Source: Streptomyces diastatochromogenes | Lineage (GTDB): Bacteria > Actinomycetota > Actinomycetes > Streptomycetales > Streptomycetaceae | Direction of reading: 5' to 3' | NCBI GenBank assembly: GCA_026913215.1 | Contig: JAPTYK010000005.1 | Coordinates: forward strand, 1-64,000 | Length of the DNA stretch: 64,000 nucleotides | Part shown: one piece after another, positions 15,973-25,006 of the stretch | How the letters are laid out: each line of letters starts with the position of its first letter | How positions within the stretch are numbered: the stretch's first letter is position 1 | Notes under the pieces: generated by a model | Databases searched by the model: none | The model's input: only the letters and a program-made list of their open reading frames with translations | What the model was told of the DNA's origin: nothing | Made by a program: the position numbers and the translations under genes

Positions 15973-16358
15973 CGGCCGCCCTCCTGGTCCGTGGGCTCGT
16001 CCGGGCGCAGGTCGATGGACCAGCCGATCTGGCCGGTGGTGCGGCGGGTCTTCAGGTCGATCAGGCCGCGCAGGTAGCCGTCGCGCGCGGGCCGCCAGTT
16101 GTGCAGGCGGTGGGCGTGCAGGGCGGCGATCAGGCCGCGTGCGAAGAGGCCGTGCGGGGCCTCGGAGCGGTAGACGCTGGTCTCGTGTCCGGGTTCGCCG
16201 CCGGTGACCTGGCTGTAGAGGCGCACCTCTTCCTGGCCGGTGGCGACGTTGAGCAGGAGCAGCGCGGTGTGGACCGGGGCGGTGCCGCCCGGCAGCCCGG
16301 CCTCGATGAGGGCGAGCAGCCGGGCGGTCACGTCGGCCGCCGGGGCGGTCAGTCCCAC
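15969..16358 (-). CDS. Hypothetical protein
   Basis: The start is placed at GTG 16358, which overlaps the upstream gene by 10 bases; the open frame extends further but without a better ribosome site. The 129-residue product has a beta-rich core (HTALLLLNVATGQEEVRLYS) and a helical region (LFARGLIAALHAHRLHNW). It is not recognised. Confidence 0.55.
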   Translation of the reverse strand: MGLTAPAADVTARLLALIEAGLPGGTAPVHTALLLLNVATGQEEVRLYSQVTGGEPGHETSVYRSEAPHGLFARGLIAALHAHRLHNWRPARDGYLRGLIDLKTRRTTGQIGWSIDLRPDEPTDQEGGR

Positions 16359-16576
16359 TTGCGGACCCCGCTCTCCAGCAGCTTCGTCATGTACGCGCGG
16401 CCCTCGTGCGGGTCGTGCCCGCAGATGCCGATGACCTCGCCGGCGGAGTCGTTGGTGAGGGTGAGGTACTTGCCCTCCTTGAGCTGGGCGACCGCGTAGG
16501 CGACGCGCCGGTCCAGGTGTTCCTGGGCCAGCCGCTCGGCGCCGGTCATGTGCGTGGTGTCGGTGCTCTGGGGCAT
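16349..16576 (-). CDS. Small hypothetical protein, first gene of a cassette operon
   Basis: The start ATG 16576 has GGAAGGGAG 7 bases upstream; in-frame codons further upstream lie in the promoter cassette. The 75-residue product is AERLAQEHLDRRVAYAVAQL followed by YLTLTNDSAGEVIGICG and a short helical end. No family is recognised. Six genes follow down to 13101. Confidence 0.6.
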   Translation of the reverse strand: MPQSTDTTHMTGAERLAQEHLDRRVAYAVAQLKEGKYLTLTNDSAGEVIGICGHDPHEGRAYMTKLLESGVRKWD

Positions 16577-16616
16577 CGCCGACTCCCTTCCGGGGTGGGG
16601 TTGTTCGCGTGTCCAC

Positions 16617-16652
16617 ACCCTAGGCGAAACCCAATACGTAAGCAATAGCGTT
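16617..16652 (-). promoter_or_regulatory. Shared promoter/operator cassette, copy 3
   Basis: AAACCCAATACGTAAGCAA with a diverged right arm (TAGCGTT). Minus strand -35 TTGCTT (16640-16645), 17-base spacer, -10 TAGGGT (16617-16622). It heads the seven-gene operon 16576 to 13101 that includes the PP-loop and prim-pol genes. Confidence 0.7.
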
Positions 16653-16808
16653 CAACGCGGTTTTGATCTTGACTCTCGGGGCCGATCAGAGCGTTCATGG
16701 AGCTGCCCGGGGAACACCGCGAAGGCCACGCGCCACGGGCAACCGCAGCACCAGCTGCCCCCGGCCGGGGAGCTCCCGAATGCCCGAAACCGAAGGAACG
16801 AGGACACG

Positions 16809-17463
16809 ATGACGAACACCACCGCGCAGGCCCCGGCCGGACTCAAGGCTTCCGAGCAGAAGGCGCTCGCCGCCCTGGCCGACCACTCCGGCGCGACCGC
16901 CTCGGAGATCGCCGCCTACGCCGGGATCGGCGGCTCGACGGCGGGCAAGGCCCTGACCGCCCTGGAGAGCCACAACCTCGCCTACCGCGAGCGCGGCGAG
17001 AAGGACGGCGGGCGCAAGACGGCGGACCGCTGGTACCACCGGCCGGTCGAGACCACCCCCGAGCACATCTCCGACGAGCCGGAGGCTCCCGAGGCCCCGG
17101 AGCCCGCTGCGGAGGCCGCGCCCGAGACTCCGGCCGAGGCCCCGAGGCCCCGAGGCCGCGCCCGAGCCCGAGGCCGCGCCCGACGCCGAGGCGGAGGCCC
17201 CGGCCCCGGCACAGCCCGCGAGCAAGGCCCCGGCGGCCGACACGGCGCCCTCCAAGCGCCTGGCACGCGGCGGCCTGCGCCAGATGGTCTACGAGTACCT
17301 GGAGGCCCACCCGGCCGACGAGATCGGCCCCTCCGGCCTCGGCAAGATCCTCAACCGCAGCGCCGGAGCGGTCGCCAACGCCCTGGCCACCCTCGCCCAG
17401 CACGGCCAGGCCGAGCTGACCGGCGAGAGCCCGCGCCGCTACCGCCTGGCCGGGCAGGCGTAG
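16809..17463 (+). CDS. Double winged-helix DNA-binding protein with acidic linker (frameshifted)
   Basis: It starts at ATG 16809. Residues ~10-75 form a MarR-like winged helix (SEQKALAALADHSGATASEI, TAGKALTALESHNLAYRERG). A Glu/Ala/Pro linker follows, in which one base is missing near 17140 (PAEAPRPRG changes to EAAPEPEAAPDAEAEAP). A second winged helix ends the protein (LRQMVYEYLEAHPADEIGPS, AGAVANALATLAQHGQAELT). Two DNA-binding heads on a flexible acidic linker suggest bridging or a nucleoid/regulatory role. It is transcribed away from cassette copy 3. Confidence 0.65.
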
Positions 17464-17530
17464 CACCGCCCCACCGGGGCGCCCGCACCCAGCGGGCGCC
17501 CCTCCCCGTACCCCTGCCGAGGAGGCACCC

Positions 17531-17728
17531 ATGGCGCGCATGCTCGCCAAGACCACGCCCCGCCACGCCGGGCACCCCTGCCGGTACGCCGGACGGCGCG
17601 GCTGCACCTGCTACCTGTTCCACGGCGCCACGACCCACCCCCGCCAGCACGGCAAGCTGCGCGCCCGGCAGCGCCGCCAGGCCCGTGCCATCGAGAAGCG
17701 GGCCTGGTCGCGGGCCGAGCGCGGCTGA
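17531..17728 (+). CDS. Small basic Cys-containing protein
   Basis: The 65-residue protein is preceded by GAGGAGG 5 bases before the ATG. It is strongly basic, with HPCRYAGRRGCTCYLFHG (possible zinc knuckle) followed by RQHGKLRARQRRQARAIEKR. It follows the double winged-helix gene by 68 bases and may be in the same transcript. The function is unknown. Confidence 0.55.
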   Translation: MARMLAKTTPRHAGHPCRYAGRRGCTCYLFHGATTHPRQHGKLRARQRRQARAIEKRAWSRAERG

Positions 17729-17860
17729 GTCCGGCACGGCCGGGCACCGCCCACACGGGGCCGTGCCCGGCCCTCGCCGCGTCCCGGCTCCGCTGGCGGC
17801 GGAGCACGGCCCGACGGCGGCACGTCGTGCCGTACCGCCGACCGGGGCCGGCGGTACGGG

Positions 17861-18403
17861 TCAGAGAGTGGCGGGCACCGTACGGGCGAAGTCGTCGAGC
17901 GCGGCGAAGTCGTCGTCGCGCAGCCCGTGCCGGGGGTCGACCCGGTGCAGCAGCGCCGGGGCCCGGTGGTGCGCGGCGACGTACGCACGGTCGCGGTCGG
18001 TGATCTCGTCGTCGACCCAGCAGAAGGCCCGGTCGCCCGCGTGCACCAGGAGCGGCTTCGTCTTCCAGTGCAGGCCGTCGTCCGTCGTGGTCCCGAGCGC
18101 GTCGCCGAAGTCGACGTACGGCAGCTCCGGCAGGCCGAGCACGGGTGCGATGAAGTCGCGGGCCTCCCCCATCCAGGTCGTCGCCCACACGAGGTCCAGG
18201 CCGAGGGCGAGGAGGGCAGGGCCGTGGTCGGGGCGCAGCCAGACCCGCAGGGGTTTGACGTAGGCCCGGGGCTTGCCGGGGTGCTGGGCGTACAGACTCG
18301 GCGGGAGCATCCGGTGAGTGGTGTACCCGGCGGGGCGCTTCTCCGGTTTGGCCATCCAGGGGTTGAGGGGGCCGTCGACGTCGAGGTAGCACAACGGCTT
18401 CAT
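17861..18403 (-). CDS. HAD-like domain protein
   Basis: The 180-residue protein begins LCYLDVDGPLNPW, an HAD motif I (DxDGxLN). A WATTWMGEARDFIAPVLGLP block (T/S of motif II) and a late acidic FCWVDDEITDRD (motif IV) follow in the expected order. Actinobacterial homologs of this length are annotated as HAD-domain proteins; the substrate is unknown. The start is ATG 18403. It lies downstream of the Y-family polymerase gene and may be transcribed with it. Confidence 0.75.
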   Translation of the reverse strand: MKPLCYLDVDGPLNPWMAKPEKRPAGYTTHRMLPPSLYAQHPGKPRAYVKPLRVWLRPDHGPALLALGLDLVWATTWMGEARDFIAPVLGLPELPYVDFGDALGTTTDDGLHWKTKPLLVHAGDRAFCWVDDEITDRDRAYVAAHHRAPALLHRVDPRHGLRDDDFAALDDFARTVPATL

Positions 18404-18486
18404 GGGGCCGCTCCCTCCGTTCCGGCTGGTCAGGGAGCAGGACCATAGCGTTGGTGCCGCCGGGAAGTCCTCTGCTTTCCGGCCCG

Positions 18487-19519
18487 TCAGGCGGTGCGGC
18501 GGCCGGCGAGTGTGGCCGGCCGGACGGCCCCGGGGCCGAAGCGGCGGTTGGCCCGGTCGACGGCGGTCTCCAGGAGACGGACGTTCTCCTCGGAACGGTC
18601 CAGCGAGATCTGTTCGGCGACCTTGTCGGCGTCCACAAGCTGCTCCGCGCGGACCGTGACGGCGCGGACCCGAGCCCGCTCGAGGTGCAGGCTGTTGAAG
18701 ATCGCGTATCCGGTGTCCCGGAGGTCCGCGCTGTGCGCGGTGGCGGCCGGGAGCTTGCGCGAGCGCACCAGGAGGGTGCGGTCGGCGAAGCGGAGCTGGA
18801 GCTGCAGGGCGGTCGCGGCCTGGTCGCGGTCGCGCAGCCGGGCGCCGATGGTGACGGCGGCGTCCAGGATCGCGGCTCGCAGGACGGCGCCGTCCAGGAC
18901 GTCCCGGTCGAAGTGCCTGCTCTCGCCGGTGGAGCGAGGCAGTGCCGTCGGGGTGACGCGCCGGTGGTCCAGGCCGTGGGCGCGCTGCTGCAGGAGCCGG
19001 CCGTCCCGGCCTCCCAGGACGCGCTGGACGGTGGCGGCGGGCACCGAGGCGAGGGCACCGATGGTGTGGATGCCGAAGCTGCGCAGGGTCTCGGCCTGGC
19101 GCCGGCCGATGCCGTACAGGGCGTCGATCGGCAGCGGGTGCAGGAAGGCGGCGACCGCGGCCGGGTCGTCGGGGACCACGCGGATGCCGCCGGGCCCGGG
19201 GCGGGCGGAGGCGGTGGCGGCCAGGGCCCAGTTCGCCGCTGCGCCGATGTGGAGGTCGACGCCGGTCAGGGCGAGGGTCCGCAGCCGGATGATCCCGGCC
19301 AGTTGGGCGGCGTGCGGCGGTGCAGGCGCAGGACGCCGGAGACGTCGACGAGGGCCGCGCCGGGCGAGACGACCTGGACCACGGGCGAGATGGGCTCCAG
19401 GACGCCGAGGGCGGCACGGTACTGCGCATCGGGTGTGCCCGGCGGGACCCGCAGTGCAGGACGGCCGCCCGGCGGGCGGCCTCGTCGCGGTGGAGGGTGC
19501 GGGCGTGCTCACCCTCCAC
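18487..19519 (-). CDS. Y-family DNA polymerase-like protein (DinB/ImuB-type), N-terminal frameshifts
   Basis: From the C-terminus back to ~19310 one frame encodes the thumb with HhH (LPIDALYGIGRRQAETLRSF, HTIGALASVPAATVQRVLGG) and the little finger (STGESRHFDRDVLDGAVLRA). The N-terminal part needs two shifts (near 19455 and 19320) to give PDAQYRAALGVLEPISP, VVSPGAALVDVSGVLRLHR and LAGIIRLRTLALTGVDLHIG. VLHC replaces the usual catalytic FVDMDAFFA entry, so it looks more like ImuB, an inactive mutasome partner, than active DinB. GTG 19519 or 19512 is the start. An SOS box lies 6 bases upstream. Confidence 0.7.
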
Positions 19520-19525
19520 TCTATC

Positions 19526-19537
19526 GAACAGTCGTTC
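19526..19537. promoter_or_regulatory. SOS box (LexA-binding site)
   Basis: GAAC-AGTC-GTTC is an exact match to the actinobacterial GAAC-N4-GTTC LexA box, inside TCGAACAGTCGTTCTA. It abuts the start of the Y-family polymerase gene (minus, 19519) and touches the stop codon of the next gene (19537). Confidence 0.75.
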
Positions 19538-21263
19538 TAGTTAGTCCGGGTGTTGGTGAGGTGCGGCCCCATGTAGCCGACGATCACCAGTCCGGAGGCG
19601 TCCGTACCGGCGACGTCGTCCAGGAAGTGCACCCTCGGGCAGAGGTTGCCGCGCCCGGCGAGCTTGAGGTGGGGCTGCATCTCGGCCAGCTCGCCGCCGA
19701 CCGTGGGGAACATCCGCTCCCGCCCGAACGCCTGCATGGTGGCCGCCGACTCGGTCATGGCGATCTGGTTGACGGGGTAGACCCGGGCCCCGGAGGGCGG
19801 GTCCTGGCAGAAGTGGCGGAAGCCGCCCGCCCGGCCCTGGAGGCGGTGCTCGGCGTAGCTGTTCAGCGCCGCCAGCCCGGTCCACGCCTTCGCCGCCCAG
19901 GTCCGTGCCTCGGCGTGCTCGTCCAGGCCCAGCGCGATCCGGCGGTCCGCCGTGATCCGCAGGTGCTCGAACACTCCGATGCGCGCCCACAGTTCCTCGA
20001 ACGAGGCGGGGATGGCGGGCAGCGCCTCGGTGGCTGCGGCCACCTCCTCCCAGCGGCCCTGGTTCATCAGCAGGGCGCGCAGGCGGTCGCTCTCGGCCTG
20101 GGCGCGCTCCAGCGCGGTCAGGGTCAGCAGGTGGTCCTCCATCTCGGCCTCCCGCGCGGTGACCGCCGCCTGCAGCTGCTCGGCCAGGGAGGCGTTGGTC
20201 TGCTCGGCGAGCCGCAGGGACCGCCCCTCCTCCTGGAGCTGGTCGCTGGCCACTTCCAGCAGGCCGGTCAGCAGGGCGACCTCCTCCTTGAGCGCCGCGT
20301 CGGTCGGCTCGGGCTGCCGGGGGGCCGGGACCGCTACCGCCCGCGCCTTGGCCACCGCCTCCTGCCGCTCGCGGCGCTCCTGATCCGCCAGGTCGGGGAA
20401 CTTCAGGGCACGCAGGGCGGCCGGCTGCGGCTGGGCGAGGGCCATCCGCTGCACGGTGCGGGCCACGCCGTGCCAGGCCCGGTCGCCCGGATCGATCCAG
20501 CGGGCCTGGGCGAGCCACCGGTGCCGGGCCGCGTCCGGCTCCCAGGCCGGGTCGACGTCCGGAAGGAAGGTGCGCACCGCGCCGGGGGCGACCCGGTGGT
20601 GCTCGCCGATGGCCGCGCGGAAGGCGTCGACCGCCTCCTCGTCCCAGAGCAGGTACAGGAGGCGTCGCCCGCCGCGCGGGGCATGGTCTGGCCGACCCGC
20701 TCGGACCACAGCGGGTCATGCTGGCGGGGCCGGGCGGCCACGATGACCGGAAGGGTGCGGGCCGGGTCGCACAGGACGTCGACGAGGCGGCCGACGTTGT
20801 CCGCCTTCACGCGTAGGCCGTTCACGGTCAGCCGGGAGAGGCCGTCGTTCAGCTCGAGTTCCCGCACCAGGTCCTGCACCAGCCGGGGCTTCTGGGCCCG
20901 CGGCTGCCCGTTGCCGCTGGGGAAGCACTCGAGGTCCACGCGCACCGCGCCGGGATGCTCCTGGGGCAGGACGGCGGTGACCGTGGTCCGCCAGGTGGCA
21001 TCGGGGGTGTCCTCGCGCAGCTCGAGCCGGGTGGCGTACTCGGCGCCGTCGGCGGTGTAGGCGGCGTGCGAGGTCAGGAGCGAGCCGTCGGCGAGATGGT
21101 GGTGGCCGGAGCCGAACGTCACTGCCCGGCGGTACTTCCCCTTCAGCCAGTTGCCGAAGGCGCCGCGTACGACGTCGAGCAGGTCGCCGTCGACGGCGGC
21201 CACGGCGCGGTGCGTGACGGGCAGGGCCGAGCGATAGACGAGGGTGGTGACGGGATGAGTCAT
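19537..21263 (-). CDS. Large coiled-coil protein of unknown function (frameshifted)
   Basis: Reading across one shift near 20665 gives ~575 residues. The N-terminal ~200 (TTLVYRSALPVTHRAVAAVD, LVRELELNDGLSRLTVNGLR, TLPVIVAARPRQHDPLWSE) are alpha/beta. Residues ~300-420 form a long coiled coil (LKEEVALLTGLLEVASDQLQ, AVTAREAEMEDHLLTLTALE). The C-terminal ~170 include FPTVGGELAEMQPHLKLAG, CPRVHFLDD and the end VIVGYMGPHLTNTRTN, which looks like a compact beta domain closed by a GxxGxHLxNxxT tail. I do not recognise the family. It is the only gene of the cassette at 21302 and lies next to the SOS-controlled polymerase. Confidence 0.6.
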
Positions 21264-21301
21264 CGGGGCGGCCTCCAAGTCGGGTGGTCTGCGTCGTGCA
21301 C

Positions 21302-21337
21302 AACGTAGGTAAAACCCAATACGTAAGCAATAGGTTT
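21302..21337 (-). promoter_or_regulatory. Shared promoter/operator cassette, copy 4
   Basis: AAACCCAATACGTAAGCAA plus right arm TAGGTTT. Minus strand -35 TTGCTT (21325-21330), 17-base spacer, -10 TACGTT (21302-21307). It drives the coiled-coil gene starting at 21263. Confidence 0.7.
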
Positions 21338-21377
21338 CACGGTTCTTTTGATCTTGCCTCGGGACTCGGAAACGGCT

Positions 21378-21408
21378 GTGGGCCGCCCCCGGGAAAGGGG
21401 CGGCCCAC
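21378..21408. terminator. Rho-independent-like terminator
   Basis: GTGGGCCGCCCC (21378-21389) pairs exactly with GGGGCGGCCCAC (21397-21408) across a 7-base loop. It lies 16 bases past the stop of the minus gene at 21424 and ends the nine-gene operon from 27284. Confidence 0.75.
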
Positions 21409-21423
21409 GAAGGTCGGCGGCGG

Positions 21424-22142
21424 TCAGGGGAAGGTGACGTCGAGGAACTGGGTGCAGGCCCAAGCCGTCTTCTTCGTCCGGCGGGTGACGGCGGTGGGGA
21501 CGGTGCGCATCTTGTCGACGAGCGCCTGCGCCTGCACCACGTTGATCTCACGGCGCTCGTCGTTGTGCTCCCGGTGGACCTGCACGTGCCCGTTGGTGTC
21601 GACGCTCGCCCCGTGCACGGACAGGACCTGGGCGAGGCCGATGTTCCCGAGGGCCTTGCGCTTGTCCCCGAGCGCCTGGCCGACGGTGTCGGCGGCGTGC
21701 AGGACCCAGTCGACGGCGACTTCGGCGTCCGCGTCGCCGGCGTAGAGGTTGCCGTCCTCGTCGCGGGAGATGTGCGCGTCCGCCGGCCAGCCCGCCCAGT
21801 CCATGACCACGACGACCAGGTGAGCCGACGGCGGCACGCACAGGTGGTAGACGCGATCGGTGTCCTGTCCGACCGGCCGGGCGTGCAGCAGGTGCCAGCC
21901 GTCGCGGCGCAGTGGGGCGAGCTGGTCGGCCGTGGCGGCGGTCAGCCGGGCGTTGCGCCGGGTGGCGCTGTCGGGGCGTGTCCGGCCGACCTGGCCCCGG
22001 CGACCGCGGAGGCGCCGCCGACGGCCAGGGCCCATCCGAGCCCGCCGGTGACGGCGCCGACCGCCGCCCCGGCCAGCCCGGTCATCAGGCCGTACCCGAG
22101 AGTGTGGACAGCGCGCTCGGCGCGCACCCGCACCGGGGTCAC
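21424..22142 (-). CDS. Membrane-anchored protein downstream of the NERD gene (frameshifted)
   Basis: The start GTG 22142 overlaps the NERD gene stop (GTGA). Residues ~15-48 are a hydrophobic, glycine-rich span (GYGLMTGLAGAAVGAVTGGL, GWALAVGGASAVAGA). One shift near 21965 leads into a cytoplasmic alpha/beta domain (LTAATADQLAPLRRDGWHLL, HLVVVVMDWAGWPADA, LYAGDADAEVAVDWVLHAAD). It is the last gene of its operon. The coupling and membrane anchor suggest it works with the NERD protein. Confidence 0.55.
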
Positions 22143-22801
22143 CGGGTGCCGTCCTCGACGTAGCGGGGCAGGACCCGCTCGGCCGCCGCGGCGACGGTGG
22201 CCGCCCACTGCGGGTCCGCCGGGCCCGCCTGGGAACGCAGCAGGCCAAGGAGCCGGTCGGCCGGGACGATGCGGACGCCTTCGAGGGTGAATCCCCCGCC
22301 GTCGACCGGCGCGTTGTGCATGGCGATCACCGGCGTAACGCCGGTGCGCCCCCGGCCGGTACGAGGTAGCGCCTTCTGCAGCTCCGCCTCGATCTGCCGG
22401 GTCTCGAACAGCACGGAGGGCAGGACTCGGTCGTAGGGGCGATCGCCGTGCAGGAGACGGCCGTTGGCGGCGCGGACGAGTCCGTCGCGGCTCCACAGTT
22501 TCGCGTCGACCGTGAAGACCCGGCCGCTCGGCGCGACGAGGAAGAAGTCCACGTTGGCGACGTCGGCCCCGGGGACCGCCCGGTCGTACAGCCCGTACCA
22601 GCCCTCCTGGCCCAGGGGTCGAAGGAGTTCGGTGGTCCGGCGCTCCCCCTCGGCGCCGGCGTCCCAGTTGCGGATCTCGGCCGCAGCCTCGGCGCTGACC
22701 GGCGCGGTGAATCCGAGGAGGGCCTTCAGGCGGCCCCACCAGCCGGTGGGCTGCTGGGCGGCGCGTAACGCGTCGGCCCGGGCCTGCGCGGAGTTGGTCA
22801 T
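22139..22801 (-). CDS. NERD-domain protein (nuclease-related)
   Basis: The 220-residue protein holds a NERD domain at ~residues 45-170: GAEGERRTTELL, then NVDFFLVAPSGRVFTVDAKLW, carrying the conserved D...(E/D)xK-type core of this PD-(D/E)XK-related family, then LLHGDRPYDRVLPSVLFETR. NERD proteins are predicted nucleases, and several occur in defence or stress settings. The start ATG 22801 overlaps the upstream stop. Together with the downstream membrane protein it forms a coupled pair. Confidence 0.8.
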   Translation of the reverse strand: MTNSAQARADALRAAQQPTGWWGRLKALLGFTAPVSAEAAAEIRNWDAGAEGERRTTELLRPLGQEGWYGLYDRAVPGADVANVDFFLVAPSGRVFTVDAKLWSRDGLVRAANGRLLHGDRPYDRVLPSVLFETRQIEAELQKALPRTGRGRTGVTPVIAMHNAPVDGGGFTLEGVRIVPADRLLGLLRSQAGPADPQWAATVAAAAERVLPRYVEDGTR

Positions 22802-23610
22802 GCGTCCGCCTCCACAACCTCGAGGGCGTGGGCCTGGTACAGGACGGTGCCGTGGGCCCGGAACCCGACCGGGCCCGACGACCACCCGCAGGAGCAGGCC
22901 AGCCCGTCCCGCCCGTCGTCCTTCCGCCACCGCGGGATGTGCTGGTGGTCCCCGGCCCACAGGTACATGGCGTGCATGGGGCAGGCGTAGCCGACGGCGG
23001 ACGAGGACAGCCACCCCTCGCTGTGCGCGCCGTCCTTCCCGGCCCAGGCGCCCACGAGGTCGAAGTCGCGCAGGCAGCCGGGCAGGAAGCACACCCGCCG
23101 CTGGCTGCCGTGCTCGGACCACTGCTTCCAGGTGGCGCCGAGTCCGTTGATCAGGACGGCGAGCACGTCGTCGCCGAGCAGGACGCCGAGGTCCGCCAGC
23201 CTGTTCGGGAGGCTGGTGGCGGTGAACGCGCCTTCCGCCTGCTCCTTGGCCTGCTCCACCCACTCGTTGAAGTCGGCGCCGGCCTCGCCGGCCACGGCGC
23301 CCTCGAGCCACCGGGTGACGGCCAGCGGGTGCGGGCCGTCGCCGAGGTGACCGTGGTAGAAGCGCGCGAACCCGGCCGCCCGGTCGGGGTCGGTGGAGTT
23401 CACGAAGTGCAGCAGCCGCGCGGACAGCGCCGCGAGGGTGCCCGCGGTGGCCTGCCAGCCGAAGGTGGCCGGGTTGCGGGGCAGCGGCAGTGCCACGGTC
23501 CGCAGGTACATCTGCGCCAGCGTCTCGAGCGTTTCCTCGACGGTCGGCGGGGTCTCCTCGTCGTCCTGGTCGTCGGGCTGCTCATTGGTGAGGGCGGTCG
23601 TGTCGCTCAC
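22798..23610 (-). CDS. Hypothetical Cys-rich C-terminus protein
   Basis: The start is GTG 23610 with GAGAGGA upstream. The 270-residue protein has an acidic helical N-terminus (PPTVEETLETLAQMYLRTVA), a central helical domain (LHFVNSTDPDRAAGFARFYH) and a C-terminal metal-site candidate (CFLPGC, then CPMH, then LACSCGW). The family is unknown. It overlaps the NERD gene by four bases. The frame is also open upstream into the DUF1643 gene, which probably reflects a shift in that gene. Confidence 0.6.
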   Translation of the reverse strand: MSDTTALTNEQPDDQDDEETPPTVEETLETLAQMYLRTVALPLPRNPATFGWQATAGTLAALSARLLHFVNSTDPDRAAGFARFYHGHLGDGPHPLAVTRWLEGAVAGEAGADFNEWVEQAKEQAEGAFTATSLPNRLADLGVLLGDDVLAVLINGLGATWKQWSEHGSQRRVCFLPGCLRDFDLVGAWAGKDGAHSEGWLSSSAVGYACPMHAMYLWAGDHQHIPRWRKDDGRDGLACSCGWSSGPVGFRAHGTVLYQAHALEVVEADA

Positions 23611-23637
23611 GGCGCGGTCCTCTCTGTGGTGGGCGGT

Positions 23638-24195
23638 CAGGTTCCGGGGGCGCGTACGGCACCAGGGGGTGTCCGCGCGCAGGTAGAGCGGGTGCAGGGG
23701 CTGGCCGCCGTCGGTGGTGCCGAGGCAGCGCAGGCCGATGCCGCGCCGCCACAGCCGGTCGGTGACCTGCTCGGCGCGGTGGTGCAGGTCGCCGTGGGCG
23801 CCCCAGGCGGCCACCACGAGGGGCGAGGTGGCCACGGTGTGGTCGATGAAGGAGTCGGCGTAGCGGCCGACCGGGTCGGGGTCGGTCTTCAGCGCGGCCG
23901 GGTTGGTGGCGCATCGGGCGAAGAGGTTCACGATCGCCAGACCGCCGGCGTGCTCGCGCCGGGCGAAGCCCACGCAGCGGGTGACGGTGGGGTCGTTCTC
24001 CCGGGCGCCCGCCGTGGAGGGGTTGAGCATGATGAAGACGGCGAGCGGCCGGGTCTGGTCCCACAGCCGGGTCAGCAGGTAGCGGTGGGTGCGGTCCGTG
24101 TTGAACACCGCCGTGCCCAGGGGCCGGTCGGCGAACCCGTGGTCCTCCTCGGCCAGCAGGTCCGCCAGCGGCGGGGCGGCGAGTGCCGCGGTCAC
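23638..24195 (-). CDS. DUF1643-family protein (3' end uncertain)
   Basis: The start GTG 24195 overlaps the exonuclease stop (GTGA). The sequence matches DUF1643: LAVFIMLNPSTAGARENDPT, VTRCVGFARREHAGGLAIVN, LFARCATNPAALK, VVAAWGAHGDL and LHPLYLRADTP. The natural end should be just after LHPLYL. The stop is set at 23638 by a one-base shift in the ACCCCC run near 23665; in the unshifted frame translation would continue into the next gene. DUF1643 proteins are common on mobile DNA and have no established activity. Confidence 0.65.
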
Positions 24196-24972
24196 CGGCT
24201 GCCCTGGGGGTGGCGGACGTCGAACCGGGCGAGCAGCTCCTGCGCGACCCGCTCGTGGTGGGCACGCGTGACGTCCGTCAGTTCCTCCCAGCGGGGCCGG
24301 GGCGTCCCGGGGCGCGGGCGGGCATGGCTGGCCGGGCGTCCCGCTGCCCGGCCCCGCGCCGAGCGCGGCGTAGAGCTGCTGGGCCAGCTCGTGGAGGTCG
24401 ACCCGCTGGGTGGCCTGGAAGTGCAGCAGGTGCTCGTGGAAGTCGCGGTTGAAGCGGGCGTCGGCCAAGGCGTGGTGCTCGTCGGCGAGCTGGACGGGCG
24501 GCTTGGGCGCGCCGAGCTGACGGCGCAGGACCTCGAGGTCGGTGAAGATGCGGGGGACGCCGGGCGGCATGGCACCCCAGTCGTTGCCGTAGAGGCGGTG
24601 GAGGTACCCGAGGTCGTCCTTGCCCCAGTTGGCGAACAGCTCCGGCTCGTCCTCGCCGGGGAAGTAGGCGGCGAGGTCGGCGGCGATCTGCTCGGCGGGC
24701 AGGACGCGGGCGTAGTCGGGGTGGTGCTCGTCCCACCTGATCTTCACGGGCGTCCCGTTGGCGTCGCGCACGATGACGACCGGCAGGTAGGGCAGCACGT
24801 GGTCGGGGATGAAGGCGTGGTCGACGAGCGCGTCGAGGTCGGCGTCGGCGTTGATGCCGTAGTACTCGACGGGCTCGGCGGCGTTGTCGGTGACGCCGAT
24901 CGACAGGAACCCGGCCAGCGTCGGGTTGCGCGGGTCGAACTCGGTGTCCAGGTAGACGAGTCGGTCGGTCAT
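24192..24972 (-). CDS. DEDD-type 3'-5' exoribonuclease-like protein (C-terminal frameshift)
   Basis: Motif I LVYLDTEFD (DxE) is at residues 5-13, motif II near ELFANWGKDDLGYLHRLY, and motif III HHALADARFNRDF (HxxxxD spacing) near residue 195. This order matches short Rv2179c-type 3'-5' exoribonucleases. The end of the protein shifts frame near 24340; the continuing frame (PRWEELTDVTRAHHERVAQE, LLARFDVRHPQGSR) stops at 24192 in GTGA overlap with DUF1643. The start ATG 24972 has AGGAGC upstream. A role in RNA trimming or decay is inferred. Confidence 0.75.
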
Positions 24973-25006
24973 GGGGTGCAGCTCCTGGGGTTCGGGTCGG
25001 TGGCCT

